Source of the DNA: Candidatus Faecalibacterium faecipullorum
GTDB lineage: Bacteria > Bacillota > Clostridia > Oscillospirales > Ruminococcaceae
DNA: 11,087 nucleotides
Assembly: GCA_019118985.1 (NCBI GenBank)
Contig: DWXX01000113.1
Coordinates: 1-11,087 of the forward strand
Reading direction: 5' to 3'
Shown here: positions 1-8,505 of the stretch, one piece after another
Layout: the number at the start of each line of letters is the position of its first letter
How positions within the stretch are numbered: position 1 is the first letter of the stretch
Position numbers and translations under genes: made by a program
Notes under the pieces: model-generated
The model's input: the letters and a program-made list of their open reading frames with translations, nothing else
Told to the model about the DNA's origin: nothing
Database searches by the model: none

Positions 1-131
1 TGAGCCTGGAGGGCTGCCTGGAGTTCCTGGCCCCCGACGAGCTGCTGGAGGTCACCCCCAAGAGCCTGCGCATCCGCAAGCAGATCCTCAACCACGAGCA
101 GCGGATGAAGGCCCGCAGCCGCAACAAGTAA
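1..131 (+). CDS. typA: TypA/BipA ribosome-associated GTPase, C-terminal end (partial)
   Basis: Only the last 42 codons are present, read from base 3 to the TAA at 129-131; the 5' part lies outside the window. The peptide contains LLEVTPKSLRIRKQIL followed by a basic tail (RMKARSRNK). This matches the conserved C-terminal end of TypA/BipA, a translational GTPase of the EF-G/LepA class that binds the 70S ribosome and supports 50S assembly and stress adaptation. The GTPase and beta-barrel domains cannot be seen. The assignment rests on the DELLEVTPKSLRIRK signature, which I know from the family. The gene is followed within 20 bases by a terminator and by a convergent gene, so it is the last gene of its transcript. 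Confidence 0.85.
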   Translation, partial: SLEGCLEFLAPDELLEVTPKSLRIRKQILNHEQRMKARSRNK

Positions 132-141
132 AGACAGCATC

Positions 142-174
142 AAAAAAGGGAGGCCCCGGCGGGGTCTCCCTTTT
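142..174. terminator. Bidirectional intrinsic terminator between typA and the SGNH hydrolase gene
   Basis: The stem GGGAGGCCCC (148-157) pairs with GGGGTCTCCC (161-170), with one G-T wobble and a GGC loop. It is flanked by A6 (142-147) on the left and T4 (171-174) on the right. It can end typA on the plus strand and, with a T6 tail, the hydrolase gene on the minus strand. Confidence 0.85.
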
Positions 175-182
175 GCTGTTTG

Positions 183-1160
183 TTACTGCGCGTAGGCGCT
201 GCCGGGGGTCCACTCGTTGTCCGCCGCGTAGACCGTGTGGGTGCGCAGGTAGTTGACCCAGGCGCCGTAGCCGTTGCCGGCCGACAGGTGTACCCCGTCG
301 GGGGCGGCGCAGACTTCCTTCAGGTTGCCCTCGCCGTCGGCCAGCGCCTCCCACAAATCGAGGTAGACGCAGCCCTTGCTGTCGGCCAGCCGGGCCAGCT
401 GCTCGTTGACCGCCCGCAGGTTGCCGCTGGCAAGGCCGGGGCGCTCGGCCGCGGCGGCCGGCCGCACCGGCGGGATGGACTGGACATAGAGCACGCAGTC
501 GGGGCCGAGGGTCTCCCGCAGGGCGTCCAGCATGGCGGCGTAGTAGGTCAAAAACCGCTCCTCCGCGCCGGCGGTGGTCAGGGTGTTGGTGCCCAGCAGG
601 ATATACAGCTTTTTAGGCTGGGCCGCCGCCAGCACGTCCAGGGCGACCTCCTCCCCGCGGGTCATGTGGGTGGCGGTCATCCGGTTGACGATGGTGTCGG
701 GGCCCGCCCCGATGTACCCGCAGACCAGCGCGCCCCCCAGATTGATGCTGTAATCGGTGAAGCCCACCGTCAGGCTGTCCCCCAGGAAGGCCGCGTCGGC
801 GAAGTAGCTCAGGTCCACCTGCCCCACCGCCGGCTGCCGGATGACGCTGCTGTCGTAGGCGCGGACAGTGCAGGCTCCTTCGCTCTGCCGCACCGGGCCG
901 AAGGTCAGCTCCGCGCCGGCGGCGGCGCCCCCCTGCCCCGGCTGCATGGGCAGCGGCGCCAGGATGCCCTCCACCGTGCCGACGGGCAGGGGCGTCTCGG
1001 CGGGGGGCGCGGCCTCCCGCTGCGCCGTCTCGAGGATGGCGGTGATGGCCAGCGACAGCACCAGGATGGCCGCAAAGGCGGCCGCGCATTTCAGTTTGCC
1101 ATACGCCCCGCCGCGCTGACTGCGCCGGCGGGCCGAGCGATATTCATGTGAGATACCCAT
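183..1160 (-). CDS. Membrane-anchored SGNH/GDSL-family hydrolase (acyl esterase)
   Basis: This 325-aa protein is predicted to sit outside the membrane and to hydrolyse ester bonds; the substrate cannot be read from sequence. A basic N-terminus (residues 1-24) precedes one hydrophobic segment (about 25-43), which suggests an uncleaved signal anchor. A Pro/Ala/Gly-rich linker (about 50-85) follows, then the catalytic domain. SGNH blocks are clear: GDSLTVGF with nucleophile Ser129, a glycine region GYIGAGPD (149-155), LGTN with Asn192, and PDGVHL with Asp288 and His291. In gut Firmicutes such enzymes often remove acyl groups from cell-wall or exopolysaccharide sugars, but that is inference here. 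The ATG at 1158-1160 is the only plausible start before the anchor. The best SD-like run, GGGAG, lies about 16 nt upstream, which is long. The gene is monocistronic between its own promoter and the terminator shared with typA. Confidence 0.85.
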   Translation of the reverse strand: MGISHEYRSARRRSQRGGAYGKLKCAAAFAAILVLSLAITAILETAQREAAPPAETPLPVGTVEGILAPLPMQPGQGGAAAGAELTFGPVRQSEGACTVRAYDSSVIRQPAVGQVDLSYFADAAFLGDSLTVGFTDYSINLGGALVCGYIGAGPDTIVNRMTATHMTRGEEVALDVLAAAQPKKLYILLGTNTLTTAGAEERFLTYYAAMLDALRETLGPDCVLYVQSIPPVRPAAAAERPGLASGNLRAVNEQLARLADSKGCVYLDLWEALADGEGNLKEVCAAPDGVHLSAGNGYGAWVNYLRTHTVYAADNEWTPGSAYAQ

Positions 1161-1222
1161 ATCTTTACGCTTTACTCTCCCAAATCATTCCGCCCGGGCG
1201 GGGCCGGGCTGAGGATATTTTG

Positions 1223-1251
1223 ATTTTATCATAAAAATTTTCCCACTGCAA
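1223..1251 (-). promoter_or_regulatory. Sigma-A promoter for the SGNH hydrolase gene
   Basis: Read on the minus strand, -35 TTGCAG (1246-1251) is followed by a 17-nt spacer and -10 TAAAAT (1223-1228). A TG one base upstream of the hexamer gives an extended -10. It lies about 63 bp before the ATG. Confidence 0.65.
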
Positions 1252-1268
1252 CCAAGTTGGGTCTTGCA
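1247..1268. promoter_or_regulatory. Inverted repeat between the divergent -35 boxes (candidate operator)
   Basis: CCAA-G-TTGG (1252-1260) sits between two back-to-back -35 boxes. Outside it, TGCAA (1247-1251) and TTGCA (1264-1268) are also inverted copies. A dimeric repressor bound here would cover both -35 elements. The regulator is unknown. The outer symmetry may simply reflect two similar -35 hexamers. Confidence 0.35.
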
Positions 1269-1292
1269 TACAACACGGAAAAAGGTTACAAT
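1264..1292 (+). promoter_or_regulatory. Sigma-A promoter for the tandem phosphofructokinase genes
   Basis: -35 TTGCAT (1264-1269), a 17-nt spacer and -10 TACAAT (1287-1292) predict a start near 1299. That leaves a leader of about 150 nt before the first gene. Confidence 0.7.
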
Positions 1293-1298
1293 AGGGTC

Positions 1299-1451
1299 GG
1301 GACAACAATGCAGCAGCCTGCCAAAAGCCCTTCCACACCCGATGTGGTTTTTTGTACGGGTTTGCGGCGGCGTCCCGCGCCCGGGCGGCGCAGTGCAGGG
1401 CCCGCCCGAGACGCATCTTTTACACGGCACTTGATAAGAAGGAGCAATACC
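1299..1451 (+). promoter_or_regulatory. Structured 5' leader of the phosphofructokinase operon, with attenuator-like hairpin
   Basis: CCACA (1333-1337) pairs with TGTGG (1343-1347) and is followed directly by T6 (1348-1353), the form of a short intrinsic terminator. Further down, GCGTC (1370-1374) and CGGGCGG (1382-1388) can pair with CCGCCCG (1402-1408) and GACGC (1410-1414), a GC-rich two-part stem about 25 nt before the ribosome binding site. I recognise no known riboswitch and no T-box consensus. An in-frame ATG at 1308 would add 48 Pro/Arg-rich residues, but it lacks a ribosome binding site and lies at the predicted transcript end. Confidence 0.4.
1439..1444 (+). promoter_or_regulatory. 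Ribosome binding site fixing the start of the first phosphofructokinase
   Basis: AAGGAG lies 7 nt before the ATG at 1452. It decides against the upstream in-frame TTG (1257) and ATG (1308), and it makes the two paralogs the same length. Confidence 0.8.
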
Positions 1452-2675
1452 ATGGCTAAAAACGTGATCGTCGGCCAGTCCGGCGGCCCCACCGCCGTCA
1501 TCAATTCCAGCCTGGCGGGGGTCTACAAGACCGCCCGCAGCCTGGGCGCCGGCAAGGTGTACGGCATGAAGTACGGCATCGAGGGCCTGCTCAAGGAAGA
1601 GATCGTCGACCTTGACATCCTCCTTGACGACCGGATGAGCATCGAGCTGCTCAAGCGGACCCCGTCCAGCTTTCTGGGCAGCTGCCGGTTCAAACTGCCC
1701 GACCCCGACGCCGACGCGGCGCCCTACGTCCAGCTGTTCACCCTCTTTGACAAGTACGAGGTGGGGGCGGTCTTTTACATCGGGGGCAACGACTCGATGG
1801 ACACCATCGCCAAGCTCAGCCGCTACGGCGCCAAGGTGGGCAGCGACGTCCGCTTCATCGGCGTGCCCAAGACCATCGACAACGACCTGTGCCTGACCGA
1901 CCATACCCCCGGTTACGGCTCGGCCGCCAAGTACATCGCCACCATCCTCAAGGAGGTCATCCGCGACTCGTCGGTCTATGACATCCGCAGCGTCACGGTG
2001 GCCGAGATCATGGGCCGCCACGCCGGGTGGCTGGCGGGGGCTGCCTGCCTGGCAGGCGGCGAGGACTGCGACGGCCCCGACCTGATCCTGCTGCCCGAAG
2101 TCCCCTTTGACGCCGAGAAGTTCCTCGCGCGGGTGGACGAGCTGCAGAGCCGCAAGTCCAACGTCATCATCGCGGCCAGCGAAGGGGTGCGCACCGCCGA
2201 CGGCACCTATCTGTGCGACCTGGTCTCCACCGCCGGCCAGCTGGACGCCTTCGGCCACAAGGCCATCCTCAGCGGCACCAGCCGCTACCTCTCCGAGCTG
2301 ATCCACACCCGCCTGGGCTGCAAGAGCCGGGCCATCGAATTTTCGACCCTGCAGCGGTGCGCCAGCCACCTGGCCAGCCGCACCGACGTCACCGAGGCCT
2401 ACGCCGCCGGCGGCGCGGCCGCGGCCGCCGCCTTCAGCGGCGAGACCGGGCGGATGATCGCCCTCAAGCGGCTGACCGGCGCGCCCTACCAGTGCGTCAC
2501 CGAGTCGGTGGACGTAAACCAGGTGGCCAACTTTGAAAAGAAGGTCCCCCTCGCATGGATCACCCCCGACGGGATGCAGGTCACCCCCGCCTTTGAGGAG
2601 TATGCCCGCCCGCTGATTTTGGACGAGCTGACCCCCATCTACGTCAACGGCACCCCCCGCCACGTCCATCTGTAA
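1452..2675 (+). CDS. Phosphofructokinase, probably pyrophosphate-dependent (first tandem copy)
   Basis: The 407-aa enzyme phosphorylates fructose 6-phosphate to fructose 1,6-bisphosphate in the cytoplasm. The N-terminal phosphate-binding loop is GQSGGPTAVIN (8-18). GGNDS is at 111-115 and PKTIDND at 139-145, with the catalytic Asp in TIDND; MGRHAGW is at 187-193. ATP-dependent enzymes such as E. coli PfkA have GGDGS and PGTIDND. Asp in place of the second-loop Gly and Lys in PKTIDND are the established marks of PPi-dependent PFKs, so PPi is the predicted donor; PPi-PFKs are often reversible. The length fits the roughly 400-aa PPi-PFK group rather than the 320-aa bacterial PfkA. It is about 60% identical (hand-counted, one single-residue gap) to the gene 107 bp downstream and is probably co-transcribed with it. 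It is more Ala-rich and more divergent at surface positions than the second copy. Confidence 0.85.
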   Translation: MAKNVIVGQSGGPTAVINSSLAGVYKTARSLGAGKVYGMKYGIEGLLKEEIVDLDILLDDRMSIELLKRTPSSFLGSCRFKLPDPDADAAPYVQLFTLFDKYEVGAVFYIGGNDSMDTIAKLSRYGAKVGSDVRFIGVPKTIDNDLCLTDHTPGYGSAAKYIATILKEVIRDSSVYDIRSVTVAEIMGRHAGWLAGAACLAGGEDCDGPDLILLPEVPFDAEKFLARVDELQSRKSNVIIAASEGVRTADGTYLCDLVSTAGQLDAFGHKAILSGTSRYLSELIHTRLGCKSRAIEFSTLQRCASHLASRTDVTEAYAAGGAAAAAAFSGETGRMIALKRLTGAPYQCVTESVDVNQVANFEKKVPLAWITPDGMQVTPAFEEYARPLILDELTPIYVNGTPRHVHL

Positions 2676-2782
2676 CATCTGCGGCGCAGCGCAGAGGGCC
2701 GGCGGTCACGCCCACGTTCTTCCCTGCGCGGGAACTCCCCGTGCAGCCAAGATAAAAAGATAGTGCAAAGGAGAAACGAATC
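2676..2782 (+). other. Spacer between the two phosphofructokinase genes
   Basis: This 107-bp stretch has two small hairpins: TCTGCG/CGCAGA (2678-2683 with 2690-2695) and TTCCC/GGGAA (2720-2724 with 2730-2734). Neither has a T-run, and no -35/-10 pair is apparent. The second gene is therefore most likely transcribed from the promoter of the first. The hairpins could set transcript processing or stability, but nothing here proves it. Confidence 0.4.
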
Positions 2783-4006
2783 ATGGGTAAAAATGCGATC
2801 GTCGGCCAGTCCGGCGGCCCCACTTCCGTCATCAACGCGAGCCTCGCCGGCGTCTTTGAGAGCTGCAAGAACCGCGGCGCGCAGATCGTCTACGGTATGC
2901 GCAACGGCGTGGCCGGCCTGCTGGAAGAGCGGGTGGTCGACCTGGGCACCCTGCTGAAGGACGACCTCGACATCGAGCTGCTCAAGCGGACCCCGTCCAG
3001 CTTTTTGGGCAGCTGCCGGTACAAGCTGCCCGACTGGCACGCCGACGAGGCCGTCTACAAAAAGCTGTTCGCCATCCTGGAAAAGCTGGACATCGGCTAT
3101 TTCTTCTACATCGGCGGCAACGACTCGATGGACACCATCGGCAAGCTGGCCGACTACGGCGCACGGGTGGGCAGCGACATCCGCTTTATGGGCGTGCCCA
3201 AGACCATCGACAACGACCTGATGGTCACCGACCACACCCCCGGCTACGGCTCGGCCGCCAAGTACATCGGCGTGGTGATGAAGGAAGTCATCCGGGACGC
3301 CACCGTCTACGGCACCAAATACGTCACCATCGTCGAGATCATGGGCCGCAACGCCGGCTGGCTGACCGCCGCCGCCGCCCTGGCCAAAGGGGACGACTGC
3401 GAGGGCGTCGACATGATCTGCCTGCCCGAAGTGCCCTTCAACGTCGACCGCTTTGTCGAGAAGGTTCGGGTCATGCAGGAGAAGAAGCCCAGCATCGTCA
3501 TCGCCGTGTCGGAAGGCGTCAAGCTGGAGGACGGCCGCTACGTCTGCGAGCTGGCCGACGATGTCCATGCGGTGGACGCCTTCGGCCACAAGGCCCTGAC
3601 CGGCACCGCCCGCTTCCTGGCCAACACGGTGGCCCGCGCCCTTGACACCAAGACCCGCTGCATCGAACTGTCCACCCTGCAGCGGTGCGCCGGCCATCTG
3701 ACCAGCCGCACCGACATCACCGAGGCCTACCAGGTGGGCGGCGCCGCCGCCAAGGCAGCCTTCGAGGGCGTCACCGGGCAGATGGTGGCCCTCAAGCGTA
3801 TCTCCAACAACCCCTACCAGTGCACCACCGAGCTGCACCCCATCAGCGAGGTGGCCAACCTCGAAAAGAAGGTGCCCCTGAGCTGGATGAACGAGAACCA
3901 CACCCAGATGACCCACGAGTTCCTCGAGTACGCCCGGCCCCTCATCCAGGCCGAGCTGACCCCGCTCTACATCGCCGGCCTGCCCCACCACATCTACATG
4001 AAGTAA
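2783..4006 (+). CDS. Phosphofructokinase, probably pyrophosphate-dependent (second tandem copy)
   Basis: This 407-aa paralog of the preceding gene has the same catalytic layout: GQSGGPTSVIN (8-18), GGNDSMDT (111-118), VPKTIDND (138-145), MGRNAGW (187-193) and PEVPF (215-219). The Asp and Lys that mark PPi-dependent phosphofructokinases are both kept, and no catalytic residue looks lost, so both copies are probably active. MGRN here, against MGRH in the first copy, is a difference beside the sugar-phosphate-contacting MGR motif. By memory this copy looks closer to the usual clostridial consensus (YFFYIGGNDSMDTI, MGRNAGWLTA), which suggests it is the ancestral enzyme and the upstream copy the diverged duplicate; this is inference. 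AAAGGAG (2767-2773) lies 9 nt before the ATG. The gene ends 31 bp before a strong hairpin terminator. Confidence 0.87.
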   Translation: MGKNAIVGQSGGPTSVINASLAGVFESCKNRGAQIVYGMRNGVAGLLEERVVDLGTLLKDDLDIELLKRTPSSFLGSCRYKLPDWHADEAVYKKLFAILEKLDIGYFFYIGGNDSMDTIGKLADYGARVGSDIRFMGVPKTIDNDLMVTDHTPGYGSAAKYIGVVMKEVIRDATVYGTKYVTIVEIMGRNAGWLTAAAALAKGDDCEGVDMICLPEVPFNVDRFVEKVRVMQEKKPSIVIAVSEGVKLEDGRYVCELADDVHAVDAFGHKALTGTARFLANTVARALDTKTRCIELSTLQRCAGHLTSRTDITEAYQVGGAAAKAAFEGVTGQMVALKRISNNPYQCTTELHPISEVANLEKKVPLSWMNENHTQMTHEFLEYARPLIQAELTPLYIAGLPHHIYMK

Positions 4007-4012
4007 GCCCCC

Positions 4013-4071
4013 TCAGTCAGCTTCGCTGAAAAGACTGAACGCCCCGCGCAGCTTTTGCTGCGCGGGGCGTT
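4013..4071. terminator. Bidirectional terminator between the convergent PFK and dehydratase-activase operons
   Basis: A perfect 15-bp stem, 4038-4052 pairing with 4057-4071, has a TTTT loop; its core is CGCCCCGCGCAGC. A smaller hairpin, TCAGTC (4013-4018) with GACTGA (4033-4038), precedes it. T-tails are short on both strands (TTTGGCTT rightward, CAGTCTTTTC leftward), but the stem is exceptionally stable. Confidence 0.8.
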
Positions 4072-4080
4072 TGGCTTGTC

Positions 4081-5397
<1,317 letters not shown>

Positions 5398-5402
5398 GGT
5401 TG

Positions 5403-5408
5403 CCTCCT
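5403..5408 (-). promoter_or_regulatory. Ribosome binding site for the HgdB-like gene (GTG start)
   Basis: AGGAGG on the minus strand lies 5 nt before GTG (5395-5397), inside the 15-bp gap after the activase stop. It shows that the split is translated as two genes and is not a frameshift. The next in-frame ATG (Met12) has no such site. Confidence 0.8.
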
Positions 5409-5412
5409 ATGT

Positions 5413-8382
5413 TCAGGCCTGTTGTTCTGCCTTCTGTTCGGCCGCGGCCTGCTTTTCCCGGGCCAGCTCGTCCCGCTCGTCCAGCGCGGCGAAGAGGCTG
5501 CGCAGCCGGATGTTCACCGCGCCGAGGTTGGTGATCTCGTCGATCTTGAGCTGGGTGTAGAGCTTGTCCCCCGCCTGCAGGATCTCGCGGGTCTCGTCGG
5601 TGGTGATGGCGTCCACCCCGCAGCCGAAGCTGACCAGCTGCACCAGGTCCATGTCGGGCTGGGTGGTGCAGTATCTGGCCGCCGCGTACAGCCGGCTGTG
5701 GTAGGTCCACTGGTTCAGCACGCTGGTGGGGAACTTTTCCACCCGGTCCGAGATGCTGTCCTCAGTGATGACCGCCGCCCCGTGGCGGACGATCAGCCGG
5801 TCGATGCCGTGGTTGACCTCGGGGTCGACGTGGTAGGGCCGGCCGGCCAGGACGATGATCCGCCTGCCCTGGCGGCGGGCCTCGTCGATGATCTCGCCGC
5901 CTTTGGCGCGGATCCTGGTCATGTGGGCCTCGTACTCGGCGTAGGCGGCGTCGGCGGCCGCCTGCACCTCTTTGCGGGTGATGCCGGCAAAGTACTTCGG
6001 CAGCACCTCTTTGGCCATCTTATGCACAAAGTCCTTGGGACGATGAATCCCGATGTAGTCGCAGATGAATTTTTTACCCTCCAGTTCGGGGCAGTTGCCG
6101 GCCAGCACCTCGGGGTAATAGGCGACCACCGGGCAGTTGTAGTGGTTGTCGCCCAGGCCCTCGTCGATGTTGTAGGTCAGGCAGGGGTAGAAGATGGCGT
6201 CCAGCCCCATGGCGGCCAGGGCCTTGATGTGGCCGTGGCTGAGCTTGGCCGGGAAGCAGGCGGTGTCGCTGGGGATGGTGGCCTGCCCCGCCAGATACAG
6301 CCCCCGGCTGGACACCGGACTGGTGTGGACCGCAAAGCCCAGGCGGGTCCAGAAGGTGTGCCAGAAGGGCAGCAGCTCGTAGAAATTCAGGCACAGCGGG
6401 ATGCCGACCGACCCGCGCGGCCCCGGCACAGGCTTATAGGCGGCCAGCAGCTCCTGCTTGTAGGCGTAGAGGTTGAAGGAGTTGTCCTCCGCCTTGCCGG
6501 TGACGGGCTTGTCGCAGCGGTTGCCCGAGATGTACTTGCGCCCGTCGGCGAAGGTGTTGACGGTCAGCTGGCAGTGGTTGCCGCAGGCGCCGCACTTGAC
6601 GCTGACCACCTTCTGGCTGAACGCCTCCAGCTCAGCCCGGTCCATCACCGTCGAGCGGGCCGCCCCCGCCTTTTTGCTGCGGCGCAGCCCGTGCAGGGCC
6701 GCCCCGTAGGCGCCCATCAGGCCGGCGATGTCGGGGCGGATGACCTCCACCCCCATCTCCTTTTCAAAGGCGCGCAGCACCGCCTCGTTGTAGAAGGTGC
6801 CGCCCTGCACCACGATCTTGCGGCCCAGCTCTTCGGGGCTGGAGGCGCGGATGACCTTGTACAGCGCGTTCTTGACCACGCTGATGGACAGCCCGGCGCT
6901 GATATTCTCGATGGTGGCGCCGTCCTTCTGGGCCTGCTTGACCGAGCTGTTCATAAAGACGGTGCAGCGGCTGCCCAGGTCCACCGGGCGGTCGGCAAAC
7001 AGGCCCAGCGCGGCAAACTCCTTGACGTCGTAGCCCAGCGCCTGGGCAAAGGTCTGCAGGAAGCTGCCGCAGCCCGAAGAACAGGCCTCGTTCAAAAAGA
7101 TGTTGCTGATGGCCCCGTCCTCGATCTTGAAGCACTTCATGTCCTGGCCGCCGATGTCGATGATGAAATCCACGTCGGGCATGAAATACTTGGCGGCGGT
7201 GAAGTGGGCCACCGTCTCCACCAGGCCGTAATCGCAGCGGAAGGCGTTTTTGACCAGGTCCTCGCCGTAGCCGGTGGTGGTCACGCTGGCCACCTGCAGG
7301 CCGGGGTGGTCGCGGTAGATCTTCAGCAGCTGGTCCCGGATCAGGGGCAGCGGGTTGCCCAGATTGGGCTGGTAGTTGGTGTAGAGGATGCGGCTCTGCT
7401 CGTCCACCACCACCAGCTTGACGGTGGTGGAGCCCGAGTCGATGCCGATGTGGACCGGCCCGCACTGGGCCCCGAAGGGGACGCAGGGCACGCTGTGGGA
7501 CATATGCCGGGCGTGGAACGTCTCGTACTCCTCCCGGCTGGCAAAGAGGGGCGGCTCGCTGGCATAGGTGGCGGTGGCGGCGTAGCGGTCCAGGGCCGAG
7601 GCCACCTCGGACAGGCAGAACGCCTTGTCGGCGTAGAGGGCCGCGCCCAGCGCCACGTACAGCAGGCTGTGCTCGGGGCACTTGCCGGTGACCCCCAGCG
7701 CCTCGTCAAAGCTCTGGCGCAGCACCGTGCTGAAGGTCAGCGGCCCGCCCAGATACAGGATGTTGCCCTGGATGGGGCGGCCCTGGGCCAGGCCGGCGAT
7801 GGTCTGGCTGACCACCGCCTTGTAGATGCTGGCGGCGATGTCCTCGGCCCGGGCGCCCTGGTTGATGAGGGGCTGCACGTCGCTCTTGGCGAACACGCCG
7901 CAGCGGGAAGCGATGGTATAGGTGCGCTGGGCCCCCTCTGCCGCCCGGTTCATCTCGTCGGCGCTCATCTTCAGCAGGGTGGCCATCTGGTCGATGAAGG
8001 CGCCGGTGCCGCCGGCACAGCTGCCGTTCATCCGCACCTCGGTGCCGCCGGTGAGGAACAGGATCTTGGCGTCCTCGCCGCCCAGCTCGATGACGCAGTC
8101 GGTCTGGGGCACAAACCGCTTGACTGCCACCCGGGTGGAAAACACCTCCTGCACAAAGGGCACGCCGCAGCTGTCCGCCAGACCCATGCCGGCCGAGCCG
8201 GAAATGCTGAGCAGCGCTTTGCCGCCATGGAGGTACTCTTTATCGATGCGGCGCAGCAGTTCCTGCGCCTTTTCCAGGATGTGGCTGTAATGACGCTCGT
8301 AGGTCGAATACAGCAGCTTCTCCTGTTCGTCCAGCACGGCGCATTTGATGGTCGTGCTGCCTATATCAAGACCAACTCTCAA
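5413..8382 (-). CDS. Double acyl-CoA dehydratase activase fused to a dehydratase-like domain (BadF/BadG/HgdC + COG3580 type)
   Basis: This 989-aa protein probably uses ATP to push electrons to an Fe-S reductase partner. Domain 1 (about 1-260) is a BadF/HgdC activase: phosphate loop DIGSTTIK (6-13), LGGEDAK (100-106), NGSCAGGTG (119-127) and ASRCGVF (158-164). Domain 2 (about 308-568) repeats the fold: DSGSTTVK (315-322), IGGQDMK (410-416), EACSSGCGS (432-440) and GSRCTVF (470-476). Cys122/161 and Cys434/473 correspond to the cysteine pair that ligates the shared [4Fe-4S] cluster of HgdC dimers. A further motif C597-C600-C604-C623 opens the C-terminal part, which resembles COG3580/DUF2229 (NIDEG, LAGRPYHVDPEVNHG at 845-859, FGCGVDAI). 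The TTG start (8380-8382) has AGGAGG 8 nt upstream; the next in-frame Met is residue 66, past the first phosphate loop. No classical hgdAB genes are in the window, so the substrate stays open. Confidence 0.83.
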   Translation of the reverse strand: MRVGLDIGSTTIKCAVLDEQEKLLYSTYERHYSHILEKAQELLRRIDKEYLHGGKALLSISGSAGMGLADSCGVPFVQEVFSTRVAVKRFVPQTDCVIELGGEDAKILFLTGGTEVRMNGSCAGGTGAFIDQMATLLKMSADEMNRAAEGAQRTYTIASRCGVFAKSDVQPLINQGARAEDIAASIYKAVVSQTIAGLAQGRPIQGNILYLGGPLTFSTVLRQSFDEALGVTGKCPEHSLLYVALGAALYADKAFCLSEVASALDRYAATATYASEPPLFASREEYETFHARHMSHSVPCVPFGAQCGPVHIGIDSGSTTVKLVVVDEQSRILYTNYQPNLGNPLPLIRDQLLKIYRDHPGLQVASVTTTGYGEDLVKNAFRCDYGLVETVAHFTAAKYFMPDVDFIIDIGGQDMKCFKIEDGAISNIFLNEACSSGCGSFLQTFAQALGYDVKEFAALGLFADRPVDLGSRCTVFMNSSVKQAQKDGATIENISAGLSISVVKNALYKVIRASSPEELGRKIVVQGGTFYNEAVLRAFEKEMGVEVIRPDIAGLMGAYGAALHGLRRSKKAGAARSTVMDRAELEAFSQKVVSVKCGACGNHCQLTVNTFADGRKYISGNRCDKPVTGKAEDNSFNLYAYKQELLAAYKPVPGPRGSVGIPLCLNFYELLPFWHTFWTRLGFAVHTSPVSSRGLYLAGQATIPSDTACFPAKLSHGHIKALAAMGLDAIFYPCLTYNIDEGLGDNHYNCPVVAYYPEVLAGNCPELEGKKFICDYIGIHRPKDFVHKMAKEVLPKYFAGITRKEVQAAADAAYAEYEAHMTRIRAKGGEIIDEARRQGRRIIVLAGRPYHVDPEVNHGIDRLIVRHGAAVITEDSISDRVEKFPTSVLNQWTYHSRLYAAARYCTTQPDMDLVQLVSFGCGVDAITTDETREILQAGDKLYTQLKIDEITNLGAVNIRLRSLFAALDERDELAREKQAAAEQKAEQQA

Positions 8383-8390
8383 GTTTTGAT

Positions 8391-8396
8391 CCTCCT
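8391..8396 (-). promoter_or_regulatory. Ribosome binding site fixing the TTG start of the activase gene
   Basis: AGGAGG on the minus strand, 8 nt before TTG (8380-8382). The TTG start gives the expected MRVGLDIGSTT N-terminus. Confidence 0.8.
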
Positions 8397-8413
8397 GCTA
8401 GGGAATGCCATGA

Positions 8414-8429
8414 TGGGGCGCCCGCCCCA
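8414..8429 (-). promoter_or_regulatory. GC hairpin in the activase 5' UTR
   Basis: TGGGGC and GCCCCA (8414-8419 with 8424-8429) form a 6-bp stem with a 4-nt loop, about 18 nt upstream of the AGGAGG. It could influence ribosome access, but there is no direct evidence for that. Confidence 0.3.
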
Positions 8430-8476
8430 CCCATTGTTAGATAGCGAACAGAGAGTCCCGTCCGCAGACATAATAA

Positions 8477-8505
8477 ATTATATCGTATTTTTTTACAAGA
8501 CGCAA
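8477..8505 (-). promoter_or_regulatory. Sigma-A promoter for the activase operon
   Basis: On the minus strand, -35 TTGCGT (8500-8505) is followed by 17 nt and a perfect -10 TATAAT (8477-8482). The predicted leader is about 88 nt. Confidence 0.75.

Noticed and set aside
180..1151. Plus-strand open frame opposite the SGNH hydrolase
   Set aside because: It starts inside the terminator region, has no ribosome site, and its composition is that of an antisense shadow; the minus strand has all SGNH blocks.
1257..1451. N-terminal extension of the first phosphofructokinase from TTG 1257 or ATG 1308
   Set aside because: TTG 1257 lies upstream of the promoter -35 and ATG 1308 has no ribosome site; AAGGAG before ATG 1452 and equal length with the paralog support the shorter form.
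1299..1451. T-box riboswitch in the phosphofructokinase leader
   Set aside because: No T-box consensus (AGGGTGG-type sequence) is present, and the genes are not amino-acid related.
2678..2695. Terminator between the two phosphofructokinase genes
   Set aside because: The 6-bp hairpin lacks any T-run, and no promoter is seen for the second gene.
1185..3991. Long minus-strand open frames opposite the two phosphofructokinase genes (1185-2678 and 2639-3991)
   Set aside because: They resemble each other only because the sense genes are paralogs; the products are low-complexity shadow translations, and the sense strand carries clear catalytic motifs and ribosome sites.
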